This document shows, piece after piece, positions 23,960 to 32,493 of a DNA stretch of 46,398 bases. Where the stretch lies: positions 1-46,398 of the forward strand of contig JAFVAO010000016.1 of NCBI GenBank assembly GCA_017480445.1. Direction: 5' to 3'. Position numbers and translations under genes: made by a program. Each line of letters starts with the position of its first letter. Position 1 is the first letter of the stretch. Source of the DNA: Lachnospiraceae bacterium. Its GTDB lineage: Bacteria; Bacillota; Clostridia; Lachnospirales; Lachnospiraceae. The notes beneath the pieces are model-generated. The model had not been told where the DNA came from, ran no database searches, and worked only from the letters and a program-made list of their open reading frames with translations.

Positions 23960-24317
23960 ACAGTTGATACATGCAATGCAGCAAAGACCGAACATGTTTA
24001 TGAAAGATGTCCGGCTGGACTACATTTATTACATAATCTCAGGATATTGTGGTGCGCAGAGAGATGATGCAGAAAATAGTTTGGATAAAAAATTTTGTGG
24101 TTGGTTTACAAAGTGGCTGCAAATATGGATGCAGGAAAATGGTAAAATAGATGCATTACCTTATTCGGTGTGGTGGTACGAGACTTTATTGATGTTGTCT
24201 GAGAATGAAGAGGAAGCAATAAAACTTTTTTTTGATTTGTGTGAACTGTTTTTTGATGATTTTTATCATAAAAGAGGTTATTTTGCGTGGCGAAATCATA
24301 CAACCGCACAGGGTTGA
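23949..24317 (+). CDS. orphan AT-rich protein, possibly immunity-like
   Basis: A 122-residue soluble protein rich in Trp, Tyr and Phe. The opening (LIHAMQQRPNMFMKDVRLDY, then YYIISGY) and the WFTKWLQIWM segment recall small immunity-type families that begin with a 'kRPgMf' motif and an aromatic-Gly-Tyr motif; this is a recollection, not a match. ATG 23949 has AAGGA seven bases upstream. GC content is low, like its partner. No toxin gene is visible nearby. Confidence 0.62.
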   Translation: MHIEQLIHAMQQRPNMFMKDVRLDYIYYIISGYCGAQRDDAENSLDKKFCGWFTKWLQIWMQENGKIDALPYSVWWYETLLMLSENEEEAIKLFFDLCELFFDDFYHKRGYFAWRNHTTAQG

Positions 24318-24346
24318 ACTCTGGAGACAATCACGTTGAGCCGGCT

Positions 24347-24868
24347 TCACAGTCCCGCCAGCACGATGCTGGCAATGGTTCCCGCCAGTGTCGCAAGCAG
24401 CGCGCCGGCGAGCGTATAGCGGGTTTTGGTTACTTTGGCCGCGAGAAAATAAATACTCATGGTGTAGAAAACGGTCTCCGTGCAGCTCATGAGGATCGAG
24501 GTGAGGGTTCCGGCGTAGGAGTCGGGGCCGCTTGTCTTGAAGATGTCCAGCACCAGCCCGGTTGCGGCGGAGGAAGAGAATAATTTCACAACCAAAAGAG
24601 GAATAAGCTGGGCGGGTAGCCCGGCTTTTTCTGTCGCAGGGGCAAGGAGCGCGCCGAGCAGATCAAAAAATCCCGATGCTCTGAGCACGCCCACCGCCAC
24701 CATCAGTCCGATCAGTGTGGGTATGATGTCCACGGAGATTTTCAGGCCGTCCTTCGCCCCCTTTAAAAAGCTTTCGTAGACCTTTACATGAGAGACGAGA
24801 CCGTACCCCACGACCAGAAACAGGATTGCCGGGATCAGGATGTCGGACAGGTGCAGCAGGATATTCAT
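24347..24868 (-). CDS. spmB: spore maturation protein B
   Basis: A 173-residue membrane protein with four to five hydrophobic stretches. ILFLVVGYGLVSHVKVYESF, KDGLKISVDIIPTLIGLMVA and SCTETVFYTMSIYF agree with SpmB, the partner of SpmA. ATG 24868 is preferred because GGGAG precedes it and it gives the usual family length; a longer frame upstream runs into the neighbouring gene. It lies 22 bases after the DUF885 gene on the same strand, so its transcript is linked to that gene and not to spmA. Confidence 0.9.
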   Translation of the reverse strand: MNILLHLSDILIPAILFLVVGYGLVSHVKVYESFLKGAKDGLKISVDIIPTLIGLMVAVGVLRASGFFDLLGALLAPATEKAGLPAQLIPLLVVKLFSSSAATGLVLDIFKTSGPDSYAGTLTSILMSCTETVFYTMSIYFLAAKVTKTRYTLAGALLATLAGTIASIVLAGL

Positions 24869-24890
24869 AATACGTACTCCCTTCATAAAT

Positions 24891-26744
24891 TCAATTTTTA
24901 GGCAATTGCGCCAGTTCGGAAAGTGTGGTGAAGTCCACCGGCCCCGCGTCCAACAGAAACCGGTGAAAAGCAAGGTCGTTCATGGGATATGCGGACTGTG
25001 TCTGCAGGGCTTTTTTCAATTCCAGAATCTCCAGATAGCCCAGATAATATTTGGGATAATTGCACGGTTCATCGGCAATGTAATTGTAGACGGCGTCCAC
25101 GGCGGCGCTTTTTTTGATGCCGAAGGGAGCCAGAAATTGTGCGATATCCTCGCGGGAGGCGTTGTCATAGTGGATCATCAGATCCATGGTAGCGTAAAGG
25201 CACAGGAGGAGACTGCGATTGTGCTGCTCCAGTTCCACACACAAAGCATCGGTGGTACGGCCTTCCCGGTTCAGCATGTCTATCACATACGCATAGCTGT
25301 AAAACTCCACGTACAGCGCCCAACCCTCCAGATAACCGCCGTACCAGAGCAGCTGGCGGGCGTTGTTTTGATTGAAGTCCGTCAACCGGCGGTTGAAATA
25401 GACCGTCTGATAGAGATGGCCGGGGAACCCCTCGTGTGCCAGTGTGGTGTAGAGGGAGAGGGCATCGGGATCGTCTTTGGGATTTATATAAATGACATTG
25501 CTGTCGGTATCATCGACAGGTGCCGTGAGATAAAAAGCCGGCGCGCAGTAGTCCTGCAAATTCGGCGATACGGTTTTGACGGCGACGAGTGGCGCGTTGT
25601 CACTTGCGGGCAGCGCCGGAAAATCCGCCTGCATCCGGGTCTGCAGATCCGCGAGCATACTTTCGGCGTCTGTGCAGGGAAGCGTCGTGTAGCTGTCGGC
25701 GTCAAGCTGTTCCCGCAGTGTCGGATGCTCGATCAGAAGATCGCGCATGGCTTTGTATTCACTGTTCAGTGTTTGCTGAAGCAGCGATTTGATCTCCTCA
25801 ATCGACCGGTAGGAGCCGGTCTGGGAGATCAATAGCTGTTCATAATAGGCCTGCCCCCGGGGCTTGGAGGCAAGTCCCGCAGGCAGCGCGGGAACATTGG
25901 CCCCATCCTCCAGAAGGAACAGACCGTCGGCCAGAGTCTCGTAGGCGGGCTGCACCACGGTGCGCAGCAGGCGATTGTTCTGTGATATGTATTGTTCCGC
26001 TTCGTTTGGGGTAATCTTTTGTTGATCCAGCAGAGACTGGATACGCTCGGCAAATGTGGTCTGCAGAAAGTGCGTATCAGAGTCAAGCGTATCTTTTGTG
26101 ACGATTGTGTCACATTGCTTTTTGACGCGATCCAGGGAATAGGTGGATTGGGACAGTCCGGCCGCAGCCTTCTGCTGCTCATAGGCGAGCAGGGAGGCAA
26201 AGTAGTCGTCCACCTGCTCTAACAGTGCCAGATAGTCCGTCACATCCCGCTTTTCCCGAAAGGTGTATTCGGCGAGCAGGATGGGGAGCTGGGACTGTAC
26301 GCCCGAGGAGGGAGAGAGCGGTTCCTCATAAAACGGAAAGTCGTTTAACAGATAGGAGTTGTTCAGCTTCCGCTGCAGCAGGCGGTAGAGCAATGCATCC
26401 TGTTCGCTTAACTGTGTCGGGTCAATGGCGTCCAGCGAGGCCAGGGTCTCGCGGATGGCGCTCTGGGACTGTGCGTAGGAATCCGGCCGGTAGGCCGGCA
26501 GCGTCGGTTCGTAGGCAAAGATCCCATAGTGCTCCGGATAAGCCAGCGAATAATGCATGTTCAGGGTATTTGCGGACATTTCCGAGGTAAACAGCTCCCG
26601 GGTCAGACGGTTGAAGGAGGCCTGATCTGACGGGGGTGTCGATTTGTTTTGCCTGTACAGCGATATGATAAACAGGATAAACAACAGCAGGAGCGCTATG
26701 CACCACAGGATCTGTGTAGGAGAGAGAGAAGGTCTTTTTTTCAA
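24891..26744 (-). CDS. membrane-anchored DUF885 family protein, probable metallopeptidase
   Basis: A protein of about 617 residues. A short basic N-terminus is followed by a membrane helix (about 10-30), with the rest outside. HEGFPGHLYQ is the DUF885 zinc-type signature, a variant HExxxGH, and the wide spread of conserved Trp/Tyr (WGYGGYLEGWALYVE-like segment YLEGWALYVEFYSY) continues it. Function in this family is not established; peptidase activity is inferred from the motif. GTG 26753 opens the longest frame, but AAAGGTG then lies on the start itself. TTG 26744 has that site six bases upstream and is preferred. spmB follows. Confidence 0.87.
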   Translation of the reverse strand: MKKRPSLSPTQILWCIALLLLFILFIISLYRQNKSTPPSDQASFNRLTRELFTSEMSANTLNMHYSLAYPEHYGIFAYEPTLPAYRPDSYAQSQSAIRETLASLDAIDPTQLSEQDALLYRLLQRKLNNSYLLNDFPFYEEPLSPSSGVQSQLPILLAEYTFREKRDVTDYLALLEQVDDYFASLLAYEQQKAAAGLSQSTYSLDRVKKQCDTIVTKDTLDSDTHFLQTTFAERIQSLLDQQKITPNEAEQYISQNNRLLRTVVQPAYETLADGLFLLEDGANVPALPAGLASKPRGQAYYEQLLISQTGSYRSIEEIKSLLQQTLNSEYKAMRDLLIEHPTLREQLDADSYTTLPCTDAESMLADLQTRMQADFPALPASDNAPLVAVKTVSPNLQDYCAPAFYLTAPVDDTDSNVIYINPKDDPDALSLYTTLAHEGFPGHLYQTVYFNRRLTDFNQNNARQLLWYGGYLEGWALYVEFYSYAYVIDMLNREGRTTDALCVELEQHNRSLLLCLYATMDLMIHYDNASREDIAQFLAPFGIKKSAAVDAVYNYIADEPCNYPKYYLGYLEILELKKALQTQSAYPMNDLAFHRFLLDAGPVDFTTLSELAQLPKN

Positions 26745-26852
26745 TCGGGTCACCTTTGGATGATTCGGGAATTATTATAAAATATGCAGTTTTTTCCGCC
26801 CTATGCATATGTAAAAGCATATGTAAAAAACGAATCTTCTTCTATGCGAATG

Positions 26853-26881
26853 TGGACAAACAGGGAAACTTATGGTACAAT
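26853..26881 (+). promoter_or_regulatory. sigma-A promoter of the transketolase operon
   Basis: TGGACA (26853-26858), 17 bases, TACAAT (26876-26881), with an additional TGG just before the -10 (extended -10). The leader to the ATG at 26944 is about 55 bases. Confidence 0.8.
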
Positions 26882-26943
26882 AGCACGGTGTATATTTTTT
26901 AGACGATGATGCCGCTGTACACGGATCAGAAACGGAGGATACT

Positions 26944-27786
26944 ATGTTGAATTTGGAGCTTAAAAAGCGTGCCAACGATATCCGCAAGGGAATTATTGAG
27001 GGAACGCATAGTGCAAAGGCAGGACATCCGGGAGGATCTCTGTCTGCGGCGGATGTGTTCGCTTTTCTATATTTTGAAGAATTGCATGTGGATTCCGCCA
27101 AACCGGATTGGGAGGATCGGGATCGTTTTGTCTTGTCCAAGGGACACACAGCGCCGGGGCTGTACGCGGCGCTGGCGCACAAAGGGTTTTTCCCGGTGGA
27201 GGATCTGAAGACGCTGCGCAAGCTGGGGTCCTATCTGCAGGGACATCCGGATCTGCACATTCCCGGCGTAGACATGGCGTCCGGTTCTCTGGGGCAGGGG
27301 ATCTCTGCCGCGGCGGGAATGGCGCTGGGAGCGAAAATGAAGCAGAAGGATTATCGTGTATACACGCTGCTCGGAGACGGTGAGATCGAGGAGGGACAGG
27401 TCTGGGAAGCAGCTATGTTCGCAGGCTTCCGCAAGCTGGACAACCTCTGTGTGATCGTGGACAACAACAATCTTCAGATAGACGGTCCCATTGATCAGGT
27501 TTGCTCTCCGTACCCGATCGACAAAAAGTTTGAGGCATTCAATTTTCATGTGATCAATGCAGATGCGCATGATTTTGATTCGCTGCGGGCGGCCTTTGCG
27601 GAAGCTAGAGCCACGAAGGGGATGCCCACCTGCATTGTGATAAAGAGTATCAAGGGAAAGGGTGTCTCTTACATGGAAAACAATGCGGACTGGCATGGAA
27701 AGGCGCCGAATGATGCGGAGTATGAGATCGCTATGGCAGATCTGGATAAAATAGAAAAAGAACTGGCAGAGGAGGCGAACAAATAA
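26944..27786 (+). CDS. transketolase, N-terminal subunit
   Basis: A 280-residue thiamine-diphosphate subunit. HSAKAGHPGGSLS near the N-terminus and the ThDP motif GDGEIEEGQVWEA followed by NNNLQIDG are diagnostic. It is the first half of a split transketolase and joins the C-terminal subunit encoded next. The enzyme moves two-carbon units between ketose and aldose phosphates in the cytoplasm. GGAGG lies six bases before the ATG. The stop codon overlaps the start of the next gene by one base (TAATG). Confidence 0.96.
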   Translation: MLNLELKKRANDIRKGIIEGTHSAKAGHPGGSLSAADVFAFLYFEELHVDSAKPDWEDRDRFVLSKGHTAPGLYAALAHKGFFPVEDLKTLRKLGSYLQGHPDLHIPGVDMASGSLGQGISAAAGMALGAKMKQKDYRVYTLLGDGEIEEGQVWEAAMFAGFRKLDNLCVIVDNNNLQIDGPIDQVCSPYPIDKKFEAFNFHVINADAHDFDSLRAAFAEARATKGMPTCIVIKSIKGKGVSYMENNADWHGKAPNDAEYEIAMADLDKIEKELAEEANK

Positions 27787-28730
27787 TGGCAGAGCAGACG
27801 GTGAAAAAGATAGCGACCAGAGAAGGATACGGGGAAGCGCTGAGAGAGCTGGGCGCGGAATATCCGCAGCTGGTGGTTCTGGATGCAGACCTGGCAGCCT
27901 CCACAAAGACGGCGGTTTTCGGCAAGGCATATCCGGACAGACACATTGATTGCGGCATTGCCGAGGCGAACATGATGGGCGTCGCTGCGGGGCTTTCGCT
28001 GAGCGGTATGATCCCGTTTGTCAGCTCCTTTGCAATGTTTGCGGCGGGACGTGCCTTCGAGCAGGTGCGGAATTCCATCGGTTACCCGCATCTGAATGTG
28101 AAAATCGGTGCGACCCATGCGGGCGTGACGGTTGGCGAAGACGGAGCAAGCCACCAGTGTAATGAAGATATCGCGCTGATGCGCACGATTCCGGGGATGG
28201 TCGTGATGTGTCCTTCCGATTATGTGGAGGCGAAGGCGGCGGTTCGCGCGGCAATCGAGCACGACGGCCCGGTCTACATCCGCTTTGGACGTGCCGCGGT
28301 ATCTGTGATCAACGATCATCCGTCGTATCATTTTGAGATCGGCAAAGGCACGATCGTTCGTCCGGGCGCAGATGTGACCATCGTGGCAACGGGCATCTGT
28401 GTGGATTCGGCTATGGGCGCCGCGAAGCTGTTGGAAGCGGACGGTATACAGGCAGAGGTTGTCAATATCTGTACGATAAAACCCCTCGACGAGCAGTTGA
28501 TCGTCGAGAGCGCGAGAAAGACCGGCAAGGTGGTTACGGTGGAGGAACACTCCGTCATCGGAGGCCTCGGAAGCGCCGTATGTGACTGCCTGTGCGCAAA
28601 TCTGCCTACGCCGGTGAAAAAATTGGGTATGCAGGATGTGTTTGGCACTTCCGGTCCGGCAACGGAGCTGGTACACAAATACGGTCTGGATGCAGAGGGC
28701 GTGTATAAGTCCGTGAAAGAATTTTTGTAA
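27786..28730 (+). CDS. transketolase, C-terminal subunit
   Basis: A 314-residue partner of the preceding subunit, made of the pyrimidine-binding and C-terminal transketolase domains. GIAEANMMGVAAGLSLSG, FAMFAAGRAFEQVRN and GEDGASHQ are typical. It starts on the last base of the N-subunit gene, so translation is coupled. Split transketolases are usual in Clostridia. A regulatory C-terminal domain, VTVEEHSVIGGLGSAV, is present. Confidence 0.96.
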   Translation: MAEQTVKKIATREGYGEALRELGAEYPQLVVLDADLAASTKTAVFGKAYPDRHIDCGIAEANMMGVAAGLSLSGMIPFVSSFAMFAAGRAFEQVRNSIGYPHLNVKIGATHAGVTVGEDGASHQCNEDIALMRTIPGMVVMCPSDYVEAKAAVRAAIEHDGPVYIRFGRAAVSVINDHPSYHFEIGKGTIVRPGADVTIVATGICVDSAMGAAKLLEADGIQAEVVNICTIKPLDEQLIVESARKTGKVVTVEEHSVIGGLGSAVCDCLCANLPTPVKKLGMQDVFGTSGPATELVHKYGLDAEGVYKSVKEFL

Positions 28731-28801
28731 ATGCACGGAAAAGCGATATATAACGGAGCCGGATTGTTTTGTTTCCGGCAGTAGGTAAGAGGTGTCAACG
28801 T

Positions 28802-29458
28802 ATGAATATTTTATCACCATCCATATTGTCGGCTGATTTCTGGCACTTGGGAGAGGATATTAAACAGGTCGAGCGGGAACAGGTTCCCTACCTGCATGTG
28901 GATGTAATGGACGGCATCTTTGTTCCCTCCATTTCCTTCGGAATGCCCGTCCTGCAATGTGTGCGCAGACAGACGGATCTGTTTCTGGATGTACACCTGA
29001 TGATTGATCGGCCGGAGCGGTATGTGCAGAGCTTTGCGGACAGCGGAGCGGATTTGATCAATTTTCACGTGGAGGCCACGGATCAGGTGCGTGAAACCAT
29101 AGCAGCGATACGGGGGCTGGGGAAGAAAGCAGGCATTACGATCAAACCCAAGACACCTGTACAGGTGCTGGAACCATATCTGGAGCTGGTGGATATGGTG
29201 CTGGTGATGACGGTGGAGCCTGGATTCGGCGGACAGAAGCTGATTCCGGAATGTATCGATAAGGTGCGGGAAGTGCGTCGGATGCTGGATGAGAGAGGCC
29301 TGCAGACGGATTTGGAGGTTGACGGCGGCATCCATCTGGGCAATGTACAGACGGCTCTGGAGGCGGGCGCCAATGTGATTGTCGCGGGTTCGGCTGTCTT
29401 TAAGGATGATATCGGCGCGAATTTGCGCGCTTTCCTAAAGCAGATGGATTGTGTGTAA
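28802..29458 (+). CDS. rpe: ribulose-phosphate 3-epimerase
   Basis: A 218-residue TIM-barrel enzyme that interconverts ribulose-5-P and xylulose-5-P. SPSILSADF, HVDVMDG, HLMI, MTVEPGFGGQ and EVDGGI are the family motifs, and all active-site residues look present. ATG 28802 has AGAGGTG upstream and gives normal length; an earlier in-frame ATG at 28769 would add 11 non-family residues. It follows transketolase after 71 bases and supplies that enzyme's substrate, giving a compact pentose-phosphate cassette. Confidence 0.96.
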   Translation: MNILSPSILSADFWHLGEDIKQVEREQVPYLHVDVMDGIFVPSISFGMPVLQCVRRQTDLFLDVHLMIDRPERYVQSFADSGADLINFHVEATDQVRETIAAIRGLGKKAGITIKPKTPVQVLEPYLELVDMVLVMTVEPGFGGQKLIPECIDKVREVRRMLDERGLQTDLEVDGGIHLGNVQTALEAGANVIVAGSAVFKDDIGANLRAFLKQMDCV

Positions 29459-29479
29459 TATAGGGAGAAAACGTACAGA

Positions 29480-30247
29480 ATGCAGATTGGTGGGATCGGG
29501 AGCGGGAATCCCGATTACGGAAGACAGGGAATTTCCCATCAGATAACAGATTGTATTCATGATCATGGCACAGCAGGGACAAAGACCGGCGCGGTAGGCA
29601 TGTCGGCTCCGGCTGTGTCTTTTTCGTCTGCGGTGCAGGCAACGGAGGCTAAGCAGCCGGCAGCACAGGAGACGGTGACGCTTTGGGGCAGGGTGCGGGA
29701 TGTGCTCGGAAACGGCAGACAGCTGCTCGGCAGGATCTGGGGACAGAATGCGTCGGGAGAAGCGTCGGCTGCGCAGGAAGCGGGAGAACTACTGCAGGAG
29801 ACTTTGCGCGAGGACGCGGTGGATGCGGTGCGGGAGAACGCGCTGGAGGTCCTGTCCGAGGACAGGGAGCACCACGAGTCACGGGTTGCCGCAGCTGCCT
29901 CGGCGGTGCAGGCGCCCCAGGGAATGGTCGCGTCGAACCCGTATTTTACCGTGACCTCCGATACCGGCAAGGTCAAGGAACCGTTGCTGGTGCGGATCCG
30001 GATCCGGTTCCGCGATATCACCGGGTATCTGTCCCGGTATGCGGGCGGCAGGCTGGCGGGGCGGTTCTCGAAGGGGAGCAATCTGACCGGCGGCAGAAAT
30101 AAGCCCAGGCAGGATCTGCGCAAACAGAGCCGTTATCGGGAGAAGGGCGTGGAGATGGACTGCGTGCTCACCGACGACAGCCATCTGATGGATTCCTACG
30201 ACAGCACGGGCAATTACAGCAGGCTGGGGACGGAAAACAGGCGCTGA
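29480..30247 (+). CDS. lineage-specific hypothetical protein
   Basis: A 255-residue protein with no membrane segment and no domain I recognise. Residues 1-150 are Ala/Gln/Glu-rich and probably disordered. Residues 165-230 are basic (VRIRIRFRDITGYLSRYAGG, then KPRQDLRKQSRYR). The end is acidic and looks conserved (EMDCVLTDDSHLMDSYDS). AGGGAG precedes the ATG. It lies 21 bases after rpe and is likely part of that transcript; the metG promoter begins after it. Coding potential is supported by codon pattern and the ribosome site. Confidence 0.75.
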   Translation: MQIGGIGSGNPDYGRQGISHQITDCIHDHGTAGTKTGAVGMSAPAVSFSSAVQATEAKQPAAQETVTLWGRVRDVLGNGRQLLGRIWGQNASGEASAAQEAGELLQETLREDAVDAVRENALEVLSEDREHHESRVAAAASAVQAPQGMVASNPYFTVTSDTGKVKEPLLVRIRIRFRDITGYLSRYAGGRLAGRFSKGSNLTGGRNKPRQDLRKQSRYREKGVEMDCVLTDDSHLMDSYDSTGNYSRLGTENRR

Positions 30248-30319
30248 ACGGTGGCGGCAGGATATGTCTGACCGACGCTTAGGCGCAGTGTGTGAGCGTG
30301 GAATAAGGCGCGGCGGCGA

Positions 30320-30348
30320 TTGACGCAGGCGCGATTTTGCGCTATAGT
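30320..30348 (+). promoter_or_regulatory. sigma-A promoter of metG
   Basis: TTGACG (30320-30325), a 17-base spacer and TATAGT (30343-30348). The leader is about 60 bases before the ATG at 30415. No T-box-like structure is visible in this short leader. Confidence 0.85.
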
Positions 30349-30414
30349 GGTTTTATGCATGTGTAGAATAAATCGAAGCTGGTATCGAAGAGCACCAAGC
30401 AGGAGGAACAGAGA

Positions 30415-32439
30415 ATGCAAAATAAGGGAAAGTATTATCTGACGACGGCGATCGCCTATACATCCGGCAAGCCGCACATCGGAAACAATTACGAGATCGT
30501 TCTGGCGGACAGCATCTGCCGGTTCAAGAGAAAGGAAGGCTATGAGGTCTTTTTCCAGACCGGCACGGACGAGCACGGACAAAAGATAGAGTTGAAGGCG
30601 CAGGAGGCGGGCGTTACGCCGAAGGAGTTTGTGGACGGCGTTGCTGGTACAATCCGCGGTCTCTGCGATCTGCTGAATATATCCTATGACAAATTTATTC
30701 GGACGACCGATCCGGATCACGAGCGGCAGGTGCAGAAGATCTTCAAGCGTCTGTACGATCAGGGAGACATTTACAAGGGCGCGTATGAAGGTCTTTATTG
30801 TACGCCCTGCGAGTCCTTCTGGACGGAGTCCCAGCTGGTGGACGGCAAGTGCCCGGACTGCGGCAGAGAGGTGAAGCCGGCCAAGGAAGAGGCGTACTTC
30901 TTCCGTATGAGCAAGTATGCGGACAGGCTGATCAAGCACATCAATGAGCATCCCGAGTTTATCCAGCCGGTGTCCCGCAAAAATGAAATGATGAACAATT
31001 TCCTGCTGCCGGGTCTGCAGGATCTGTGTGTGTCCAGAACCTCCTTCAAGTGGGGGATTCCGGTGGATTTTGATGACAAGCATGTCGTTTATGTGTGGCT
31101 GGATGCACTCACGAACTATATCACCGGCATTGGCTATGACGCAGACGGTAACAGCACGGAGCAGTACAGGAAGCTGTGGCCTGCGGATCTGCACCTGATC
31201 GGTAAAGACATCATCCGGTTCCATACGATTTACTGGCCGATCTTCCTGATGGCGCTGAACGAGCCGCTGCCGAAGCAGGTGTTCGGACATCCCTGGCTGT
31301 TGACCGGCGCCAACAAAATGAGTAAATCCAGAGGAAACGTGATCTATGCGGACGATCTGGTAAACTTTTTTGGCGTGGATGCGGTGCGTTATTATGTGCT
31401 GCATGAGATGCCTTATGAAAATGACGGCAATGTCACATGGGAGCTGATTGCGGAGCGGACGAATTCGGATCTGGCCAACACACTGGGCAATCTGGTGAAC
31501 CGCACCATCTCCATGAGCAACAAATATTTCGGTGGCGTCGTGGCGGATAAGGGCACGCAGCTCGACGCGCGGGATGCGGACATCGACGCGGATCTGAAGG
31601 CGACGATCACAGGCACCTATGCGCGGGTGGCGGACAAAATGACAACCCACCGCGTGGCTGATGCGCTCACGGAGATCTTCGGGATCTTCAAGCGCTGCAA
31701 CAAGTATATTGATGAGACGGAGCCCTGGGTGCTTGCCAAGGATGAGACGAAGGCGGACCGGCTTTCCACCGTGCTCTACAATCTGGTGGAGGGGATCCTG
31801 ATCGGGGCGTCCATGCTGGAGCCGTTCATGCCCGAGACGGCGGAAAAAATCGCCGCACAGTTGAATGCGCCGCTGCGCGACTTCGACAAGCTGGAGACGT
31901 TTGGTCTCTATGAGAGCGGTACGAAGGTGACGGAGACACCGGAGATCCTCTTCGCGCGTCTGGATATGAAGGAAGTGCAGGCGAAGGAAGAGGAGATTGC
32001 GGCTGCGCAGATAGCAGCAGCGCAGGCGGCTTCCGGCGCCGGGTCGGACAGCGGGGCTGCCGGCGGACAGGATGATGCAAATGACAGCGGTGTCATAGAT
32101 ATAGAACCGAAGGAAGAGATTTCTTACGATGATTTTGCCAGATTGCAGTTCCAGGTGGGCGAGATCATCGCCTGCGAGGCGGTGCCCAAGTCCAAGAAGC
32201 TTCTTTGCAGCAAGGTGAAGATCGGCAGTCAGGTGAAGCAGATCGTATCCGGCATCAAGGCGCATTATACGCCGGAGGAAATGGTGGGCAAGAAGGTGAT
32301 GGTGCTGGTGAATTTAAAGCCGGCTACGCTGGCGGGCGTTGTCTCTGAGGGCATGCTTCTGTGCGCGGAGGACGCCGAGGGGAATCTTGCACTGATGACA
32401 CCGGAAAAATCGATGCCCGCGGGCGCAGAGATCTGTTGA
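30415..32439 (+). CDS. metG: methionine-tRNA ligase
   Basis: A 674-residue class I synthetase. The HIGH motif reads HIGN (21-24) as PHIGNNYE, and KMSKS is at 301-305. A zinc knuckle with two CxxC pairs (CTPC ... CPDC) lies in the connective peptide. Residues about 480-560 are an Ala/Glu-rich linker. Residues about 570-674 form an EMAP-II/Trbp111-like tRNA-binding domain (FARLQFQVGEI, SGIKAHYTPEEM), usual for bacterial dimeric MetRS. The HIGN variant is probably a lineage feature. AGGAGGAACAGAG precedes the ATG. The gene has its own promoter. Confidence 0.97.
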   Translation: MQNKGKYYLTTAIAYTSGKPHIGNNYEIVLADSICRFKRKEGYEVFFQTGTDEHGQKIELKAQEAGVTPKEFVDGVAGTIRGLCDLLNISYDKFIRTTDPDHERQVQKIFKRLYDQGDIYKGAYEGLYCTPCESFWTESQLVDGKCPDCGREVKPAKEEAYFFRMSKYADRLIKHINEHPEFIQPVSRKNEMMNNFLLPGLQDLCVSRTSFKWGIPVDFDDKHVVYVWLDALTNYITGIGYDADGNSTEQYRKLWPADLHLIGKDIIRFHTIYWPIFLMALNEPLPKQVFGHPWLLTGANKMSKSRGNVIYADDLVNFFGVDAVRYYVLHEMPYENDGNVTWELIAERTNSDLANTLGNLVNRTISMSNKYFGGVVADKGTQLDARDADIDADLKATITGTYARVADKMTTHRVADALTEIFGIFKRCNKYIDETEPWVLAKDETKADRLSTVLYNLVEGILIGASMLEPFMPETAEKIAAQLNAPLRDFDKLETFGLYESGTKVTETPEILFARLDMKEVQAKEEEIAAAQIAAAQAASGAGSDSGAAGGQDDANDSGVIDIEPKEEISYDDFARLQFQVGEIIACEAVPKSKKLLCSKVKIGSQVKQIVSGIKAHYTPEEMVGKKVMVLVNLKPATLAGVVSEGMLLCAEDAEGNLALMTPEKSMPAGAEIC

Positions 32440-32493
32440 TCACGCTGATTCAGTGGTTTGCCGGGAGAGCAGAAAATTCGGGAGGTGTACGGG

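Noticed and set aside
24840-25835. 331-codon plus-strand open frame opposite the DUF885 gene
   Set aside because: Antisense shadow of a gene with a clear HEGFPGH signature.
30349-30414. T-box or SAM riboswitch in the metG leader
   Set aside because: The leader is only about 60 bases and shows no specifier loop, T-box sequence or SAM-riboswitch core.
30214-32265. 683-codon open frame antisense to metG
   Set aside because: It lies opposite a certain gene, has no ribosome site or motif, and its length comes from the high GC codon pattern of metG.
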